Shown: positions 1 to 14,000, numbered from the stretch's first letter. The stretch: DNA of 64,000 nucleotides from Apostichopus japonicus (GCF_037975245.1 NC_092569.1:18657001-18721000); one strand, 5' to 3'. Numbers and translations are program-made. The notes: generated from the letters alone by a model not told the origin.

Positions 1-2945
1 GATATCTTTAGTTCAAAAAGGTGTGAAATTATCCTCTTCGAGCTAGCTGGCTCTATGTATTTGTTGTTTTGTTAGTTTGGGGCAATGCTTCATTCTAATG
101 GTGATTTAACTTTATGTACATTTAACTTACAAATGTATATAGTTTGAAGTTAATTCATCAAAGTTCTGTTTGTCAATTGCAGGAGGGAGAGGAGTACATT
201 GCTCCCAATTGTCAGAGCAGATGTTCCTGCAGTAATGGTCAGTTAGATTGCGATGGCAGCTATCAGTGCCACCCTAAAGCAATCTGTGAAGAAAGAGACG
301 ATCTCTTGCAGTGTTACTGTAATGCAGGGTACACGGGAAATGGTTTATTATGTACAAGACTAGTACCACCGTCAGACTGCCAAGAAATATACGAAAGTGG
401 AGAGAGAGATAATGGTATTTTCCAAATCAAGCCAACCTCTTGGACTGGTTCGCCTTTCGACGTATACTGTAACATGACGGATGAAGGAGGTTGGACGGTA
501 AGGTGTAACCTATTGTATTTAATTTTAGTAGTAAATAACGCATAACCAATTGGTATGCCTCTATTTCTAAATTTTATTTTGTTACCTAAATCATGATCGG
601 CGGCGAGGAAATAAGAATAATTTAAAGATGAGTCAGTTGCTGAATGAACATAAAGGGAGCAGAAAGAATATATATGTGATCCTTGTTATGTATGGAGATT
701 AATTGGTTTGACTGTATTTTCAAGTATTCTTGGGGGTCTAGTAACTGGTACTTCACGTTTGACAATAAAGAGAGATTGGTTGTAATGTTTTGTCACATTT
801 ATATCCAAGCTTTTTAATATCGACTACGTTTCTTTCATATTACAGGTTTTTCAGCGTCATATTGACGGATCTCAAGATTTCTTCCTATACTGGGATAATT
901 ACAAGCAAGGTTTCGGTAGTCTTACCAACAACTTCTGGTTAGGCAATGACAAGATATACAGCTTCACGAACCAACGACGTTATCAACTGAGAGTAGATTT
1001 AATAAATAGCAATGGGGTGCCTTATTTTGCTAAATACGACTTTTTTCGTATCAACGACGAAAATGACAACTACAGACTCCAACTGGGTAGTTATCGGTCC
1101 GAAAGCAATGCAGGTAAGTCTCAAAGATACGCAATGTTATTAAGTGATATTAATGTACCTGAAAATGTTAATGTTGAAAGTGAAACGTAGCTCTTGACAA
1201 TTGCTATTTGTAATCATCAAATTAGTATATAGTTGTTGAAGCTGACTTAATTGTGTCAGATGTACCGTTTTCCTAGAAATACATTGTAGTCGATAATTAG
1301 CTGTACTCTATTGTCATCATGACCGATGTTAAACAAAAGGTTTCTTTTCATTTTTAGGAGGTTGTCGACTTGATTTGACATTAAAATGTGATACATTTAA
1401 ATATACCGGTAGCTCTCTTTATGCTTAAATACATTGTCTTAACAAAATGCAAAACTTCCTTCACGTTTTCGTTATTCGATGGATTCGTAGATTTTGAAAT
1501 GAATCAAACACAATATGTAAATAACTTTACCGTGAATGCATTAGCCGTGAAACACTTAACGGTGTTTAGTATGGCTAACATTTCTCTTTGGCTTAAAGAA
1601 AAAAAGCTGTTCGAAAGAATCCAAAGTTAGAGCGTCTTCCCCCTATTAGATAATACAAAGCATTTTATGATGAACTGTCAATGCTACTTACACCTTTACA
1701 TACCTTCATACTCGGAACAAATTGGAACACTTCCGATCCAAAAAGAGACAGTTAAGGCAAACTTGGTATTATGAGTTTATTAAGCTTGTTTACATAGTTA
1801 GTGGCTAATGGTTATGTTCTTGTTAAGGAAAAACCAGTCATAATACGGAAGGAAATTATTGTGATAAAGATTGTTATATGACCAAACGGAAACAACAGGA
1901 TTTGTAACTGCGGATCTGTAAATGCAGCATTTTTTTTTGGAACAGATGTCAAGCGTTCACAAGATATATTTGCCAAATCAACAATATATCTATTCACGCT
2001 GGGAAAATTATTCAAAAAGGAAAAAAAATAACGTCTTCTTTACAGTTTAATGCAATTCTAATACGAATGATATACTTACACCTTCCACTTCCAAAGGCTT
2101 TTATAAATGTACATAATAAAGAAAGACGTTGCTTTTTCGCAAACAATACTAGAACATATACGTTTGATGGAGCACAATGCATTTACAAAGGGACCATTAC
2201 AAACTAGATATCACAACACCATACCGTAAGCCCGCGTATCATCACGCAACAGAAAATAAATATTGATGATAATATAATATAGAATTATAGTTGATAAAAT
2301 CAAATGTTTATCTAAAGAAGGAACGGAACATCGACAAGTGGTTCAAACATTCACCATTACTGATGGCTTGTGATTGCACACTTTTTTTCCGGTACTCACC
2401 CACCCCCTTTCTCACAATTACACACACTGCATATGTAGTTCAATCATACTCTAAGAGAGATTAATCTGCAACATGTTTGTATAACAACCGCCCAACCCCC
2501 CCTCCCCCAACCCCCTCCCACTCCTAACTCAGACTAGGTTACTAATTTTCCATTCCTAACAAATTTAACCTCTCCGCTGCTCCTGATATTCACATTATGG
2601 ATTTTACTGACAAAAAGTCCAAACTTTAAACATCTAATATACGGTACGTATAAAATGTGAGCTAACTTTATTGTATCACCTCTGTTTGCTACAGGAGACA
2701 GTCTTACTTATCATCAAAACCGACCATTCACCACACGTGACCGTGACAACGATGCTTGGGGTAGCAACTGTGCAAAGGATTATGGTAATAACTAATATTA
2801 TTACTCTAACGGTGCATGGTGGTACAATAACTGTGCTCATTCGTCTCTCAACTCTCCATATGGACATAAAAGTTTCCATTGGTACTATCTGCCTTCCGGT
2901 AACTTCAACATCAAATTTTCCGAGATGAAACTACTTCCGGTATGA
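1..2945 (+). pseudogene. Fibrinogen-related protein, copy A (3' end only, stop in last exon)
   Basis: This is the 3' part of a secreted fibrinogen-related protein gene; its 5' exons lie before the window. Exon 6 (183-497) carries the TILa/VWC-like cysteine cluster, an EGF module and the start of the second fibrinogen domain. Exon 7 (846-1113) is the middle of that domain and exon 8 (2695-2945) its end. Splice sites are ag|GAG, ACG|gtaagg, cag|GTT, GCAG|gtaagt and cag|GAG, with phases 0, 0 and 1 as in the intact copies. In exon 8 an in-frame TAA sits at 2793-2795, in the Tyr-rich variable loop just before the Gly-Ala-Trp-Trp-Tyr motif. The frame stays open after it to the family's normal TGA at 2943-2945, so the stop looks recent. 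It would remove the last 50 or so residues, including most of the ligand pocket. I call it a probable pseudogene; a sequencing error at one base is the alternative. Confidence 0.75.
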
Positions 2946-3649
2946 TGGCTAATCTGCTTATACTTAACAGAAAATAATCGTATAAATTTATAACGATCGT
3001 CAACGATACACTTAATTTGTGATTCTTTGGCGCTAATGTTTGACTAAAGCGGTAAGAATCTTTATAATAAGATTAATATAGTATTTATCTGAAGAATGAA
3101 TGTTCTACTGGTCGTAAGAAGTCACAAATAATCTATTTTGAAGATGTGCTTTAAGGTAAAGAATGAAATAAATATTGTAGGCATATTTAACCTAAAGGTA
3201 TTTAGTTACATACCGAAATTTCAATTAAACTAGATTTGAAATGTACTTGTACGTACAAGTATAATTTAAAATTCTGTTTTAATTTAACTAATTTTGTACT
3301 GTTTGTTGGTAAGAAAATATGATTGCTTTATTCAGCTTAAATGACATTGAAAAGCATTTCGGCTACATTTATTTAGCTGATTATCAACAAATTACCATAC
3401 TATTTGCCTAGTCTTGTGCGTAGTGAATATAACGTATCAGTAATAAAGAATACTATACTCTGTTTGAATTATTGTTAACACTTATAAAGTTAACTTCTTC
3501 ATGGAATAGTTAAATATGGCACTTGATAGGCTTGACTAATCGGTAACTGGTTTTACGAAATGTTTTTATACGTGCCTGCATGTTTACACTACTGTGTGTA
3601 GCTTTTTTCTCGTTGTGTTGATTAAGAGTGACCTAAACATAAATTTATG

Positions 3650-3655
3650 AATAAA
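3650..3655 (+). promoter_or_regulatory. Putative poly(A) signal, copy A
   Basis: AATAAA about 700 bases after the stop, within a block (taaacat..tatgaataaagagaaaat) conserved in all four spacers. A second AATAAA at 3442-3447 is also possible. Confidence 0.35.
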
Positions 3656-4493
3656 GAGAAAATGTTCATCAAACTTGGTCTTCTCGTTTCATTTTATTAA
3701 TTATGTGGAGCTTCACACCTGGCGTGATGCGAGCAGTTAAAACTTAATGAAATAGAAATAAACCACACATGGGTGGCAACTCTTGATTAGCTTATTTTTT
3801 AATATTATAATGGTAAACTATAATTAATCGGTAGTAAGTATTTAATATTTAACAAAACTTCGTGTAGAGTAATTTAAAAGAAGAACGTCCGCACCTCTAA
3901 CTCAACTATCACCATATAGATCACATATTGCTCACAACATCGCTTAGGTCTGTTTAGATTAGAGATTATCGTTGGTATTAAAACTGATTAAGACCATAGA
4001 ACTGTCCCAATCCCTTACGTTGAGATATTTACATCGCCACGGTACCCTTAACAACACATTTCCCAAGATGAAGTACAAGCACGGAATGAACGCATGTTGA
4101 CTGCATTGTACTCTCAGCCCCTGCAATAATAGCCCCCTCCCACTCCCCGAAAACAAGATAGAACATTCTGAAGCACAATTTGACCGTTGCTATTATTCGG
4201 TTTCTATATTGGTAAAAACACATGGTGAAGTTGTTAACTAATTTTGCCATATCAGTGCCATTGAAAGAGTAGTCTACACCCTCGCAACTTGACCTGTATT
4301 TGGAAGACACCTTTTCATGAAGGTTTATCTGTTTAGCAGATGTGATAAGATGTACAAAAAAAGTTTAATTTCCTTTAACCCCCAACCCAACAACAGTATT
4401 CCTCTTTTCATGCAGCTTTCCGGTTTTGCATAGAATGAAACTGGTGTTTGATCCCAGGTTAAGTTAAATGTAGGGATCGACCCCATCTAAGTA

Positions 4494-4690
4494 ATATATA
4501 CCACAGCTGGTAGAGCACGTTAATGTCTTAGAAGCCCAAGTGTCAGTCCTGTTGTAGCCAATGATTCATGAACTCTCTGTGGGTATATGCATTCAAGACG
4601 CACTTTTGTTTTCATGAATTGAAGCAGAAGCTATAGGTTTGAATTCACGTTTTTTAATTTTTTTTTTTTTTAAGTTTTATTTGTTGTCAC
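4494..4690 (+). repeat. tRNA-like SINE relic (spacer type), A-B spacer
   Basis: The stretch cacagctggtagagcac resembles an RNA polymerase III A box with its D-arm. About 35 bases later tgtcagtcctg is a decayed B box, and the block ends in a long T run near 4660. The same block, with a better B box (gtttgagtcctg), lies at 18899, 41670 and 56635. The cloverleaf cannot be closed cleanly, so this is read as a tRNA-derived SINE or tRNA pseudogene and not a working tRNA. Confidence 0.4.
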
Positions 4691-5694
4691 AAAGCACACG
4701 GCTGGACGGAGCTTCATAATATCAACATTAAGAGATGATTCTTAATAATTGTATAAATGTATTGCTCTTTCAAGTGGACCATGCTGTTTAAGTGTGCTGA
4801 TTAATCTTCCTTTACTGATGTTTGTTTCAATACAACCAGCTTCACACATGAAATGTTTACTTGAAAGACTAAGAAACGTGTGAAATAGTCGTCATGAGAG
4901 GAGTCTGCAGTTATAATTTCTTGTCACTGAAGCTTCCATCTCCAGACGTCTCTGTCTGAGCGAAATTAAACTAAAGCAATTCAAGTGAGAAATGAAAACA
5001 AGAACACGAAAAGTTGTTGTTAAGCACAGAGTTAACCGGTATCGCATCCAGTATACCAAAATGAGGCAAAGGAAAGATGGCAAAGCTGTATACATAAAAG
5101 AAAACGAAAAATTGGCAATTGTGCATGAAATGTCCCAATACAAATAATGTATGCAACAAATATTAAATAATATATATAGGTTATATATAAATAGTATAGT
5201 TCGTATCAGTGTTATGAAAAAAAGGTTCTCATAACGACATGCTTATCATGTCCAATAGTGACAATTAATCAAAGTAAATTTAATAAAGATTCACTAGATT
5301 CCTGTACCCATCAATCGAAAGGAATATTCCGTTTGCAAAAAACAAAAAGAAAGAAAAATATATGATTGCATTTTGCATAGCTTGTCACAATAATCAACTT
5401 TAAAGGAGAAATACAATAAAACACGGATTATTTGGTTCATGGCTATTCGAATCCAATACCCAACATTCATAATTCTTTATGTCTTGTACGTGTATCAAGA
5501 TGTAATATATTAACATATTTCTACATGAGAACTTAGCATCGAACCACATTTTCTTGTTAAAGTAAAGTTAAAATATAATGCAATGTTATACAGTAACATA
5601 TGTACCATTTTACTTTTATTTTTTGCTTAAATATATCTGAGAATCCGATCATGCGTACCTGACTAGCGTTCCATATTTAAAACATGAGTATGCT

Positions 5695-6190
5695 TTGATA
5701 CTTGAAAAAAAGGATCTGGTTACTGACATCACAGCAGTCTATGAAAGCGCTATCTTACGTTTCGGTGCTTACAGTGTAACATTACTCCATAGTGATGTTG
5801 CTTTGGCAATGACAGTACCGCTTGCCAGATTCATAAACGTAAGGATGCCCTACAGGGTAGCTGAGAGTCGGGTTGGGCTTTGGGACAATGATATCACCGG
5901 GATCACTTTTAACACTTTAATTACTATATATGACGTAAATGAGAACAAATTATTCTTACGGTGATATTTCGCCGAATCCGCTGATTGAATATGGCCCTAC
6001 AACCATCCCCCTGATGCACTCTACGTAGGAACTGAAGGCCTTCAGCCAAGAGAAAACGTTGGAGCTGTAAAATATCATTTCTTTAGAGAAGTCTTGCGGT
6101 CAATAAGAAATAACGGTAAACGCAACATAATGAATTCAGTATTTATTCATCATGGTCATAGCTACTATAGTAACTGTACTCATTACACTT
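5695..6190 (+). other. Conserved, decaying ORF-like spacer segment
   Basis: An 89-residue open frame starts near 5695. A second frame from about 5930 reads through Gly-Asp-Ile-Ser-Pro-Asn-Pro and later Glu-Asn-Val-Gly-Ala-Val-Lys. Similar sequence recurs at about 29100-29360 and 43140-43640, and is mostly deleted at about 57900-58100. The copies differ by frameshifts and stops and I do not recognise a protein family. It may be a fossil exon caught in the duplicated unit, or just spacer sequence that drifted together. Confidence 0.2.
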
Positions 6191-6644
6191 TGTAATCCAA
6201 ATATGAAACGTTTGTATTAAATATGTTCAACTGAACATAAATAATATGTGCAATATTGTTGCCTTATTTGCACAATCATAAATTGAGATATCAATATAAC
6301 TTCCCAATGTCAATTTCGTGTGTAGCTTCTTCTAACTAATAATGCATTACTCAAAGCATCCATATCTAACAATACTTATGTTATGTGACACTACTCATGT
6401 TCTTAGTGCTTTGTGTGTGTCTCAATCCTCCTCCGAACACGATTATACTGGGATCGAACATCTGGTCCATTAGTTTAGTTTATATATGTTTTAAAGTACA
6501 TTTTGTTTCCCACAAACTACTCTCCTCTCAAATCAATCTGGAGTGGGGGTAGTTAGTAGATGATAAACTGTATCACTGACGTCAAAAAGCTCCATACGTC
6601 TATCAAAATTACTGCAAATAATTCCCTCTGAAGAATTCCACTAT

Positions 6645-6911
6645 TTAAAATATGTGTCTCCAAAACGTGCAGTGTTTGCCCACAGATTGAAGTGCAACAC
6701 AACAATATTTACTGCAAGCATCGATGCGTAATAGACTATACAGGGAAATGCTAACAACAACTTCCTTTCCCAACGTTGGCATCAGTGCTGGAGGGCGTTG
6801 ATAAATCATCGCATATGCATCATGGTCATTTACACTTCTCAAAATATATAGCTGTGTAGAGTCGTGGTCCATATTATAACTAGTGAAACGCCAGAGCAAT
6901 AGATAGTTCAC
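6645..6911 (-). other. Antisense ORF-like segment, weak resemblance to USP C-terminus
   Basis: An 88-residue open frame with no ATG of its own. It recurs at 29766-30029 and 44089-44340, with a remnant near 58490-58560. The segment Asp-Ala-Tyr-Ala-Met-Ile-Tyr-Gln-Arg resembles the last strand of ubiquitin-specific protease catalytic domains. Nothing upstream completes such a domain, and the copies carry amino-acid changes as freely as silent ones. A protease exon fossil is possible; chance is equally possible. Confidence 0.15.
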
Positions 6912-8057
6912 CTTGAAGGAAGCATTGGAAACCGCTTGACACCCCGGTAGCGTTTATATATCGAGCTGAGATATATAGATCACAGATGCCATCTTGACTC
7001 TGTTTGACAAATATTTAAGAAAGTTTCGGCAGAACATAACCTGGGCATGACTACTAATACAAGATTTAATACAAGATCTTTCACTAATATATAAACTCTC
7101 TTCCTCAGCCCCATTACCTTGCACAAGTTTAAACGATGAAGGTAACAGTGGGAAACCTCAGTTACATAATGCATGGTAACATAATGCATGGGTACGAAAA
7201 TCAGCACATTAACTTCACTGCGCTGTACCACACTCAGGTCTGTGCAATGTCAATGGGACGTTGATCACATAGTCATGACTGACAAGCCGAGACTACTTTG
7301 GCTGCTATACAGACACAATTTACGGTTGAGAAACATGTCTATTTGTTTTAAAGTTATTTTGTCCTAAGATTTGTATTACCCTTACTTTTCCTTGGAGTAA
7401 CGAGATTATGTGAGGTATTGCAATATGTAACAACCAGTTACGAACGAGTTCGTTTTTATAGTCAAATTAAGTGGCTTGCGTTAACTTTAAAATATACAAT
7501 GTTCAGGTACTGCTGAAGCGAATACCGTGGACCTCTGTAGCTGTGTACATGCACAGGTTTGTTAAACGACTTTTATATATTTACCATTGCTATCCTTATT
7601 ATAATGTTTTTTAATATGTAAACTTTCCTTTTGCTATTATTATTAAAATTATGATCATGTTTTGCTTTGTTTGGTTATAACTATTGTAGATGTACTTTAT
7701 GGCTGCGATTTATTTTACAAATACACCCTAAGGGCTTCGGTCGTATAACGTTTATGTTCTTTCTATCATTTAATATATTGACACGGTGGTCTTGGCATCG
7801 ATCCGAATAGTCACACGATCTACAGCCTACGGTGGCTCTAAGAACTTAGAAATGGCATGGTATCTATTTTACCCCTTAAATAAACTCAGTACAACTTGTG
7901 ATTACGTTACTTTTTTAAAAGCCAAACACGTTGTGGCATCAGCTTTCTACCGTACTCTCCTACTTCCTTGTAACTCCTCGCCACCGTCAGAATAGAAATA
8001 CTTGAACTACTTCATTACGACTTCAGACGAACAGCAAACGTAACCTCTTCCATCACG

Positions 8058-11000
8058 ATGCTGTGTATTGTTCGTTTTACGGCCTTTGCCGTAATTTTAC
8101 TTATTTCGTTGACAACGAAGAACGCTGTCTCACAAGAACTGGTGAGTTGAGTTTTAAATTTACCTTTCTTTCAAATCAAAATGTTTAACATTTCGGGTAC
8201 AGTACTTCCAGAAATCTTAATTTGGTAAAATCAAAAAAGGTGATAACTTAGTCCAGAAGACTGGTATATTCGTATACATCGCTGTATTAAGGAGAACGCA
8301 TTAGACTGCATTGGGTTCGAAATTTAATTATGAATTCCAAAAAACATTTTTGCAAAAAACAGTACTTACGAATCAAACATTTGCTTTGTCACAAACATTT
8401 GCTTTAATTGTTGCATACAGTATATTGTTGTCTACATCATATAGTGGCAACTGTCACGTGGACCATAGGCCTAGTTAAAACTAAATAACTATATCGACAA
8501 TAACTATGATTTTCCACCACTTAAACAATATGATAATCGTATATTTTATCTGTAGCATCCTTTTGGAAACATGCTTTTCATGCAATAGTGTTTCAATTTG
8601 GTTTAATTTAAGCAGCCTTTACTACCTTCCAAAATTTTAACTACACACAGAATCGTTACAAATTTTTAAATCTGAATTTGCGTCAGTAACAGTACCATCT
8701 TTCAGTTTGCCTATTTGATCAAAAATTGTTATATTTCAATCTGAAAGTGGTGCAATCTATCTGATAAATAAGTATATTCAAATCAAACGTTCTCAATAAT
8801 TTGCTTCATATTAGATTTCAAAGAGATGTGCCGATTAAATGAGAACTTGCATCATGTTTGGTTATTAGTTTTTGCTGCATTGAACCAAACAACCTTTAGC
8901 AGTTCATATATTAGTTTTATTCGTTATTATAATTTACTTTGGACAATAAGGAAATTGATTAGTTACAACAATTTAAAATTATCAAAGAACATTGCCAGTT
9001 ATTATCTTAGACAGAGAAAATCGTTCTCAAGAAGTTATTTGTAGTTTAAAGCAAAACCGAAGTTATACATGTCTCCCATACTTCACTATATTATAAAAAC
9101 AGATATTTGTATATTCATTTAATTAATGTTGTTTGGTTATATCTTCTCTGGAACACATTATCTTCTAAACTTCCCATTTTCATAAACATTTTGATAACAC
9201 TTATTTCGTAGTTTCTCCGTTGCTTGAAACTGATTGAGATTTTTTTTGGTTTTAATTTTTACATTCGTTTTAAATGTTTTATTGAGATATTTAGTCCCTT
9301 AGTTATTCCTATATCAAATTGGTTCCAATGAAAGACTACTTAAATTAACTATGTGAAACTTTTTGAAAAAATATCGGTCAATTTCATTTGGTTACAATTG
9401 TGATCGTTTCATTTAACATAATAATATTTTCATTTCAAATACGTTAATATTATTATACTTATAATTATATATATAAGGGTTAATTGGTTGTTTAGTGACT
9501 TCAGGTAGGTTAAAATAAAGAAACTGCAGTACATAACTGAATGAAACATGGAAGATATCTTTCATTTTTCAAACAATAACGAGTAATTGATTTGATCATT
9601 TAAAAATTTGTATACAAATTTTAATATCCGAATTTCCTTCACGAGGTACCGGGTATGTAAGTTTCCAACTTGGAGAAGTATATCCCAGTTGGTAGGGCAT
9701 TGGATTTAACATCCTAGATAAAATCATCTTGTAGCATTCCTAAAAAAACTTTTAATTCCTCTGCAAACAAACGCAAGTATTTCTCCCATTCATAGAACAC
9801 AACGTTTGATATTATTGGTAAACTAGCGTGAAATTTAACCCTATAATACTATAGGAACAGTTACAACTAGTATTTTCTTGTGGCAGATCGCACTGATAGT
9901 ATTGATTATAGATATGTCATACATCATATAACACTCCGTAAAGAATGGCATTTTGTACTTCTTCTTAAGTACTTTCTGGTTTGAATTTAGGTTAAACATT
10001 TGATATCATTCTTTGTCGACGCAAGAAGCTCTTGTAACGATTTAGGATGTAGTAAATGCACAATTTTGATCCTCTAAATTCGAATAAACAATTTATAACA
10101 AGTTACTTTTTCCAAATGTTGTTGCAATTCTTAAATTGTGTGCAAATAAATATATTGCAGCGTTTATATGAAAAATAGACTAATTACTTCAAACTACTTA
10201 ATAAGCTTTCTTATATAACGGAACGTATAGTTACTAGAACTACGTGTTTGAGAGGTTTACGATCTTCTAATGGATTTCCACAAGACGATACTTGGCAATG
10301 CTAAGAATGAGTAAACCTTTCTTCAAGTAACACAATTGATTAACATCATCTCTTATGATGGTATTACAGCTGTATATTGGCATTTTCTTCGTAGTAATCT
10401 AGTTTGCGTTAATTTTACTCATCACATTTTAGGTAACGTGATCATTGCAGGCATATATTTTCGTCATTAACACCTCAACTAAATTTCATTTACTCGACTT
10501 CTACGATAAACTATTGATGTCTAGTAGCAAGATTCTTATTCAAATTTGTTCGTCTTTTTATACAATATAAACCGATTTCAGAAACCAAACTTCCTTAAGC
10601 GAATTCAGTTGTTTTATTAACAGTAAACACTGTTTAATATCAACTTTCAAAATTACTAAATTTTTTTAAACTCACTTTTTCCTTCTTTTATTACAGAATG
10701 CCCGACAAACTCCCCCCAATGATATAGACAGCAAAATTCCACGTACGTATTTAATATCCTAACAACTATTGTTACACTTTATAGCAAACTTTGATCGATT
10801 GTTTCAAACATATTTTCTTTTGTCAAATAAATGTACATTTTTATGATATATTCTTACCCCAATCACATTATTTCTTCTTCATAAACATATTTGTTTGTTA
10901 ACTAAAAGCTCGACGAGGTTAATCAACCCGTATGGAGGTTATTCTATACAGCCTCAGTTTATTGTTCGGGAAAGAAGCCTATATTTCCGTTATTTAGCTT

Positions 11001-14000
11001 GGTGACTTTTTGTTTTGTTTTGTTTTCATTTATTGATATTAATTACGAAACTACAATTGTTGTCAAATTCTGAGTTAAATGAATTTGAGCAGCTCGAAAA
11101 TATTTAAAAACACATTAATTTCATATCGTGTGGACACACACAGCGTTTTTCTCCATATTTATCATGTTATGCGATATTAATGTTGATTCTGACCCAATAC
11201 TGTTATGAAAATAATAACTCTTATTACATCAAGAAATCAATCATGTGCCACGCTGGTGAGAATTTTACTACAAAAATTAACATTGCATTGATAAATGTAA
11301 ACGTTGTTTTTAACGGTAGGACCGATATGAATTTTTAATATCGTTGCAAATTCCATTCTTCTCCATTTGCGTGCTTTAATATGCTGAAGTCAGTTTCATT
11401 TTCTTTTAATCGCTTAAAAAAATTTCATTCTTCGCCAATAGTATTGAAGGCAATGTCAGCATCAAAAAAGCAAACAAAAATGCAAAGCCCTTGGTTTGTA
11501 AATTTCTGGTTTAAATTTCTTTCTATTCATGTATGGAAATGTGAAAACATCTCCCTTGATAAATTACTCATTATTAATTAAGAGCTATATGAATGATTTG
11601 TTTTACAGAGTCCTATTTCTTTTACCGTCAATCCGAGTTTCCCGTAGACTGTTACGATGCTATGCACCAATGTTCCTCCTCTGTCAACAGCGGCGTCTAC
11701 TTCATCAAACCCGCTGGTTATCCGGAACCATTTGAAGTTTACTGCGATAACAGCTTAGAAAATGGTGGATGGACGGTATGTAATTTAATATTTCCTATGT
11801 CCAATTAAGCAAAACTTTTCTTTCTTCTTTTTTCCCTTCTCTTTTGAATAACAAAATTACTAACTCTGATAATTTAATATTTGTATCTAGGTTGAGGGTG
11901 TATTATGTGGCTTTCAGTTCAACGTGTCTATTCAATTCACGAAAAGGTAATTATTTCCTTTACTCAACCGCTGAAGTAAGATGAAATTGGCCGGTTTGGG
12001 TAAAAAAAAAATTATCTTCATAATTTTAATTTTTGATTCTATTAGATACGAAAACAATAGTTGAAATATTAAAAGTGAGGTTTGTTATAGCTAGGTTAAT
12101 CATATTCTTTTGTTCGAAATATTGAACTGTAATTTTGTGTTTCATGTGTGAAAAGCAATTATATATAATGAAGTGTGCACGAGCGAAGACCCGTTTATAT
12201 TCGACTGAATGATTATAACCCAAATTATTTATCTTCATTAAATGAAATATTGAATTAGTCTGATTGCCTGCAAATGTCTTCTTTTTGAGTAACGTATGAT
12301 TAGTTTAAACTCATCATAAAAGCTGGCTCCTATAATTAAAAAAAAACGCTTCTTTAACACTACTTACATTTGGTTTGTCAACAGGTACTGCAACGTCGAC
12401 TGGATGGATCAATTGACTTTAATCGAAAATGGGAGGAATATGAGGCTGGATTTGGATTTCTCTCAAATGAGTTTTGGCTTGGAAATGATAGAATTGCATA
12501 TCTAACAAACCAGAGAACTTACCAACTTCGAATTGAAATGACAAAAGCAGATGGCTCCATGTTTAACTTGTCATACGACGACTTTCGCATCAGTGACGGC
12601 TTCAGTAACTATAAACTCGTCAGTGTCGGACAGGCTAATCTAACGTCAGGTACGTTGTAGTTCTATACCCTTTATAGTAGTACCGTAAAAAGCAACATGG
12701 GTCGTTTACTTAAACACATAGTACAAGAAATACATTTTAAACACAGGTACCTTGCTCAGTATACCTTCCACTGCAAAAAGGGACTAAAGTTATTAATGAA
12801 CTGTTAACTAAGTATAGATTGGGAAATAACTGTTTCAATTCATCTGATTCAAGAACAGACAATTGTGATCCAACTGTTGTGATCCAAACTATGGTGATCC
12901 AACCAAACAATATTTGGGCTAGTAACTTTTGTTATTGGTTTGAGAAGTTATAAATTATTTTTAATATACGAACAGCAGACAAGAATGTCAAAACAAACCA
13001 TGTTAGTCTCGTAAGATTCCACAGCAAACAAGATGGAGTTGTATCTCTTCATTTACCGTTATTGCAAGTTGCTTTGTCAGCCTCCATAGTAAATGTATTT
13101 TTTCTTCTTTGTTTACCATCATATACTACATGGACTGTTGTATACGCACCAAGGTTTTGTGATTTCTCTAAAATGAATTGTTCAGTGAAACAGTATGTTC
13201 ATGCTATGTTTTCTTTGCAGACGTCCCTATCACTTTGTGTCCAACCAACAAAGTGTTTGGCAACTGTACTTGTGAGGGATCTTGTTCTGACCCGAACGGT
13301 TGCACTAATTCCTGCAGTAGTGGATCAACAGCATGTGTTTGCCCTTCTGGTTACCTGATGGACGATGATACTTGTCAACCCGAAAGAGAGTGTGGATGTT
13401 ACCTGTCTGGAGCCAATGACGGCAGGGGATTAGTTTTGCCGGTAAGGTGTACTCTCGCTAATTTATAACAAATGTCTAACATATCATCAAAACTGAAATT
13501 AACTTCAAAAATTGTGGTCTGTCGATCGAAGTCAATGAAAATTCCAAAAATGTAAACACTGAATGCTTAATATATTGATATAGAACAGATTTTACATGTA
13601 AATTAGACACGCGATTTGTTTTGTTCCTGTGTCATTAGATATCTTTTTTTTTCAAGAAGGCTTTAATTATCCTCTTCGAGCTAGCTGGATATGTTTGTCT
13701 TTGTGTTTTTTCTTTGGTGGGGGGCGGGAATGGGGGTGCTACTATTCTAATGGTGTTTTAACTCTTTTGTACATTTAACTTTCAAATGTAGTTTGAAGTT
13801 AATTCATCACAGTTCTGTTTATCATTGCAGGAAGGAGAGGAATACATTGCTCCCAACTGTCAGAGCAGATGTTCCTGTAGTAATGGTCAGTTAGATTGCG
13901 ATGACAGCTATCAGTGCCACCCTAACGCAATCTGTGAAGAAAGAGACGATCTCTTGCAGTGTTACTGTAATGTAGGGTACACGGGAAACGGTTTGTTATG

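Larger units (their letters stand above)
2946..8057. other. Spacer between copies A and B
   Basis: This 5.1 kb AT-rich spacer has no convincing gene. It starts with the 3' UTR-like end of copy A and holds a tRNA-like SINE relic near 4494-4690. Decaying ORF-like segments lie at about 5695-6190 (+) and 6645-6911 (-), and similar sequence is found in the later spacers. The last 150 bases before the next start codon closely resemble the same stretch upstream of copies C, D and E, so the promoter and 5' UTR of copy B probably lie there. I found no clear TATA box. Confidence 0.6.

Noticed and set aside
2671-2928. Open frame over exon 8 of copy A (also 16004-16375, 39787-40053, 54120-54431)
   Set aside because: A shifted frame through exon 8, rich in Ile/Thr/Val. 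The phase-1 frame continues the fibrinogen domain and is the right one.
4892-5143. Hydrophobic minus-strand open frame, possible membrane peptide (relatives at 19307 and 57152)
   Set aside because: The frame is not kept between copies, and AT-rich DNA often gives such peptides.
8826-9044. 72-residue open frame in intron 1 of copy B, with relatives at 32048 and 45842
   Set aside because: The matching stretch in copy E has stops, there is no known domain, and it lies inside an intron.
13062-13358. 98-residue open frame overlapping exon 5 of copy B, and a similar one at 51096-51284
   Set aside because: It is the wrong frame across the TIL exon; the cysteine-rich frame with good splice sites is the real one.
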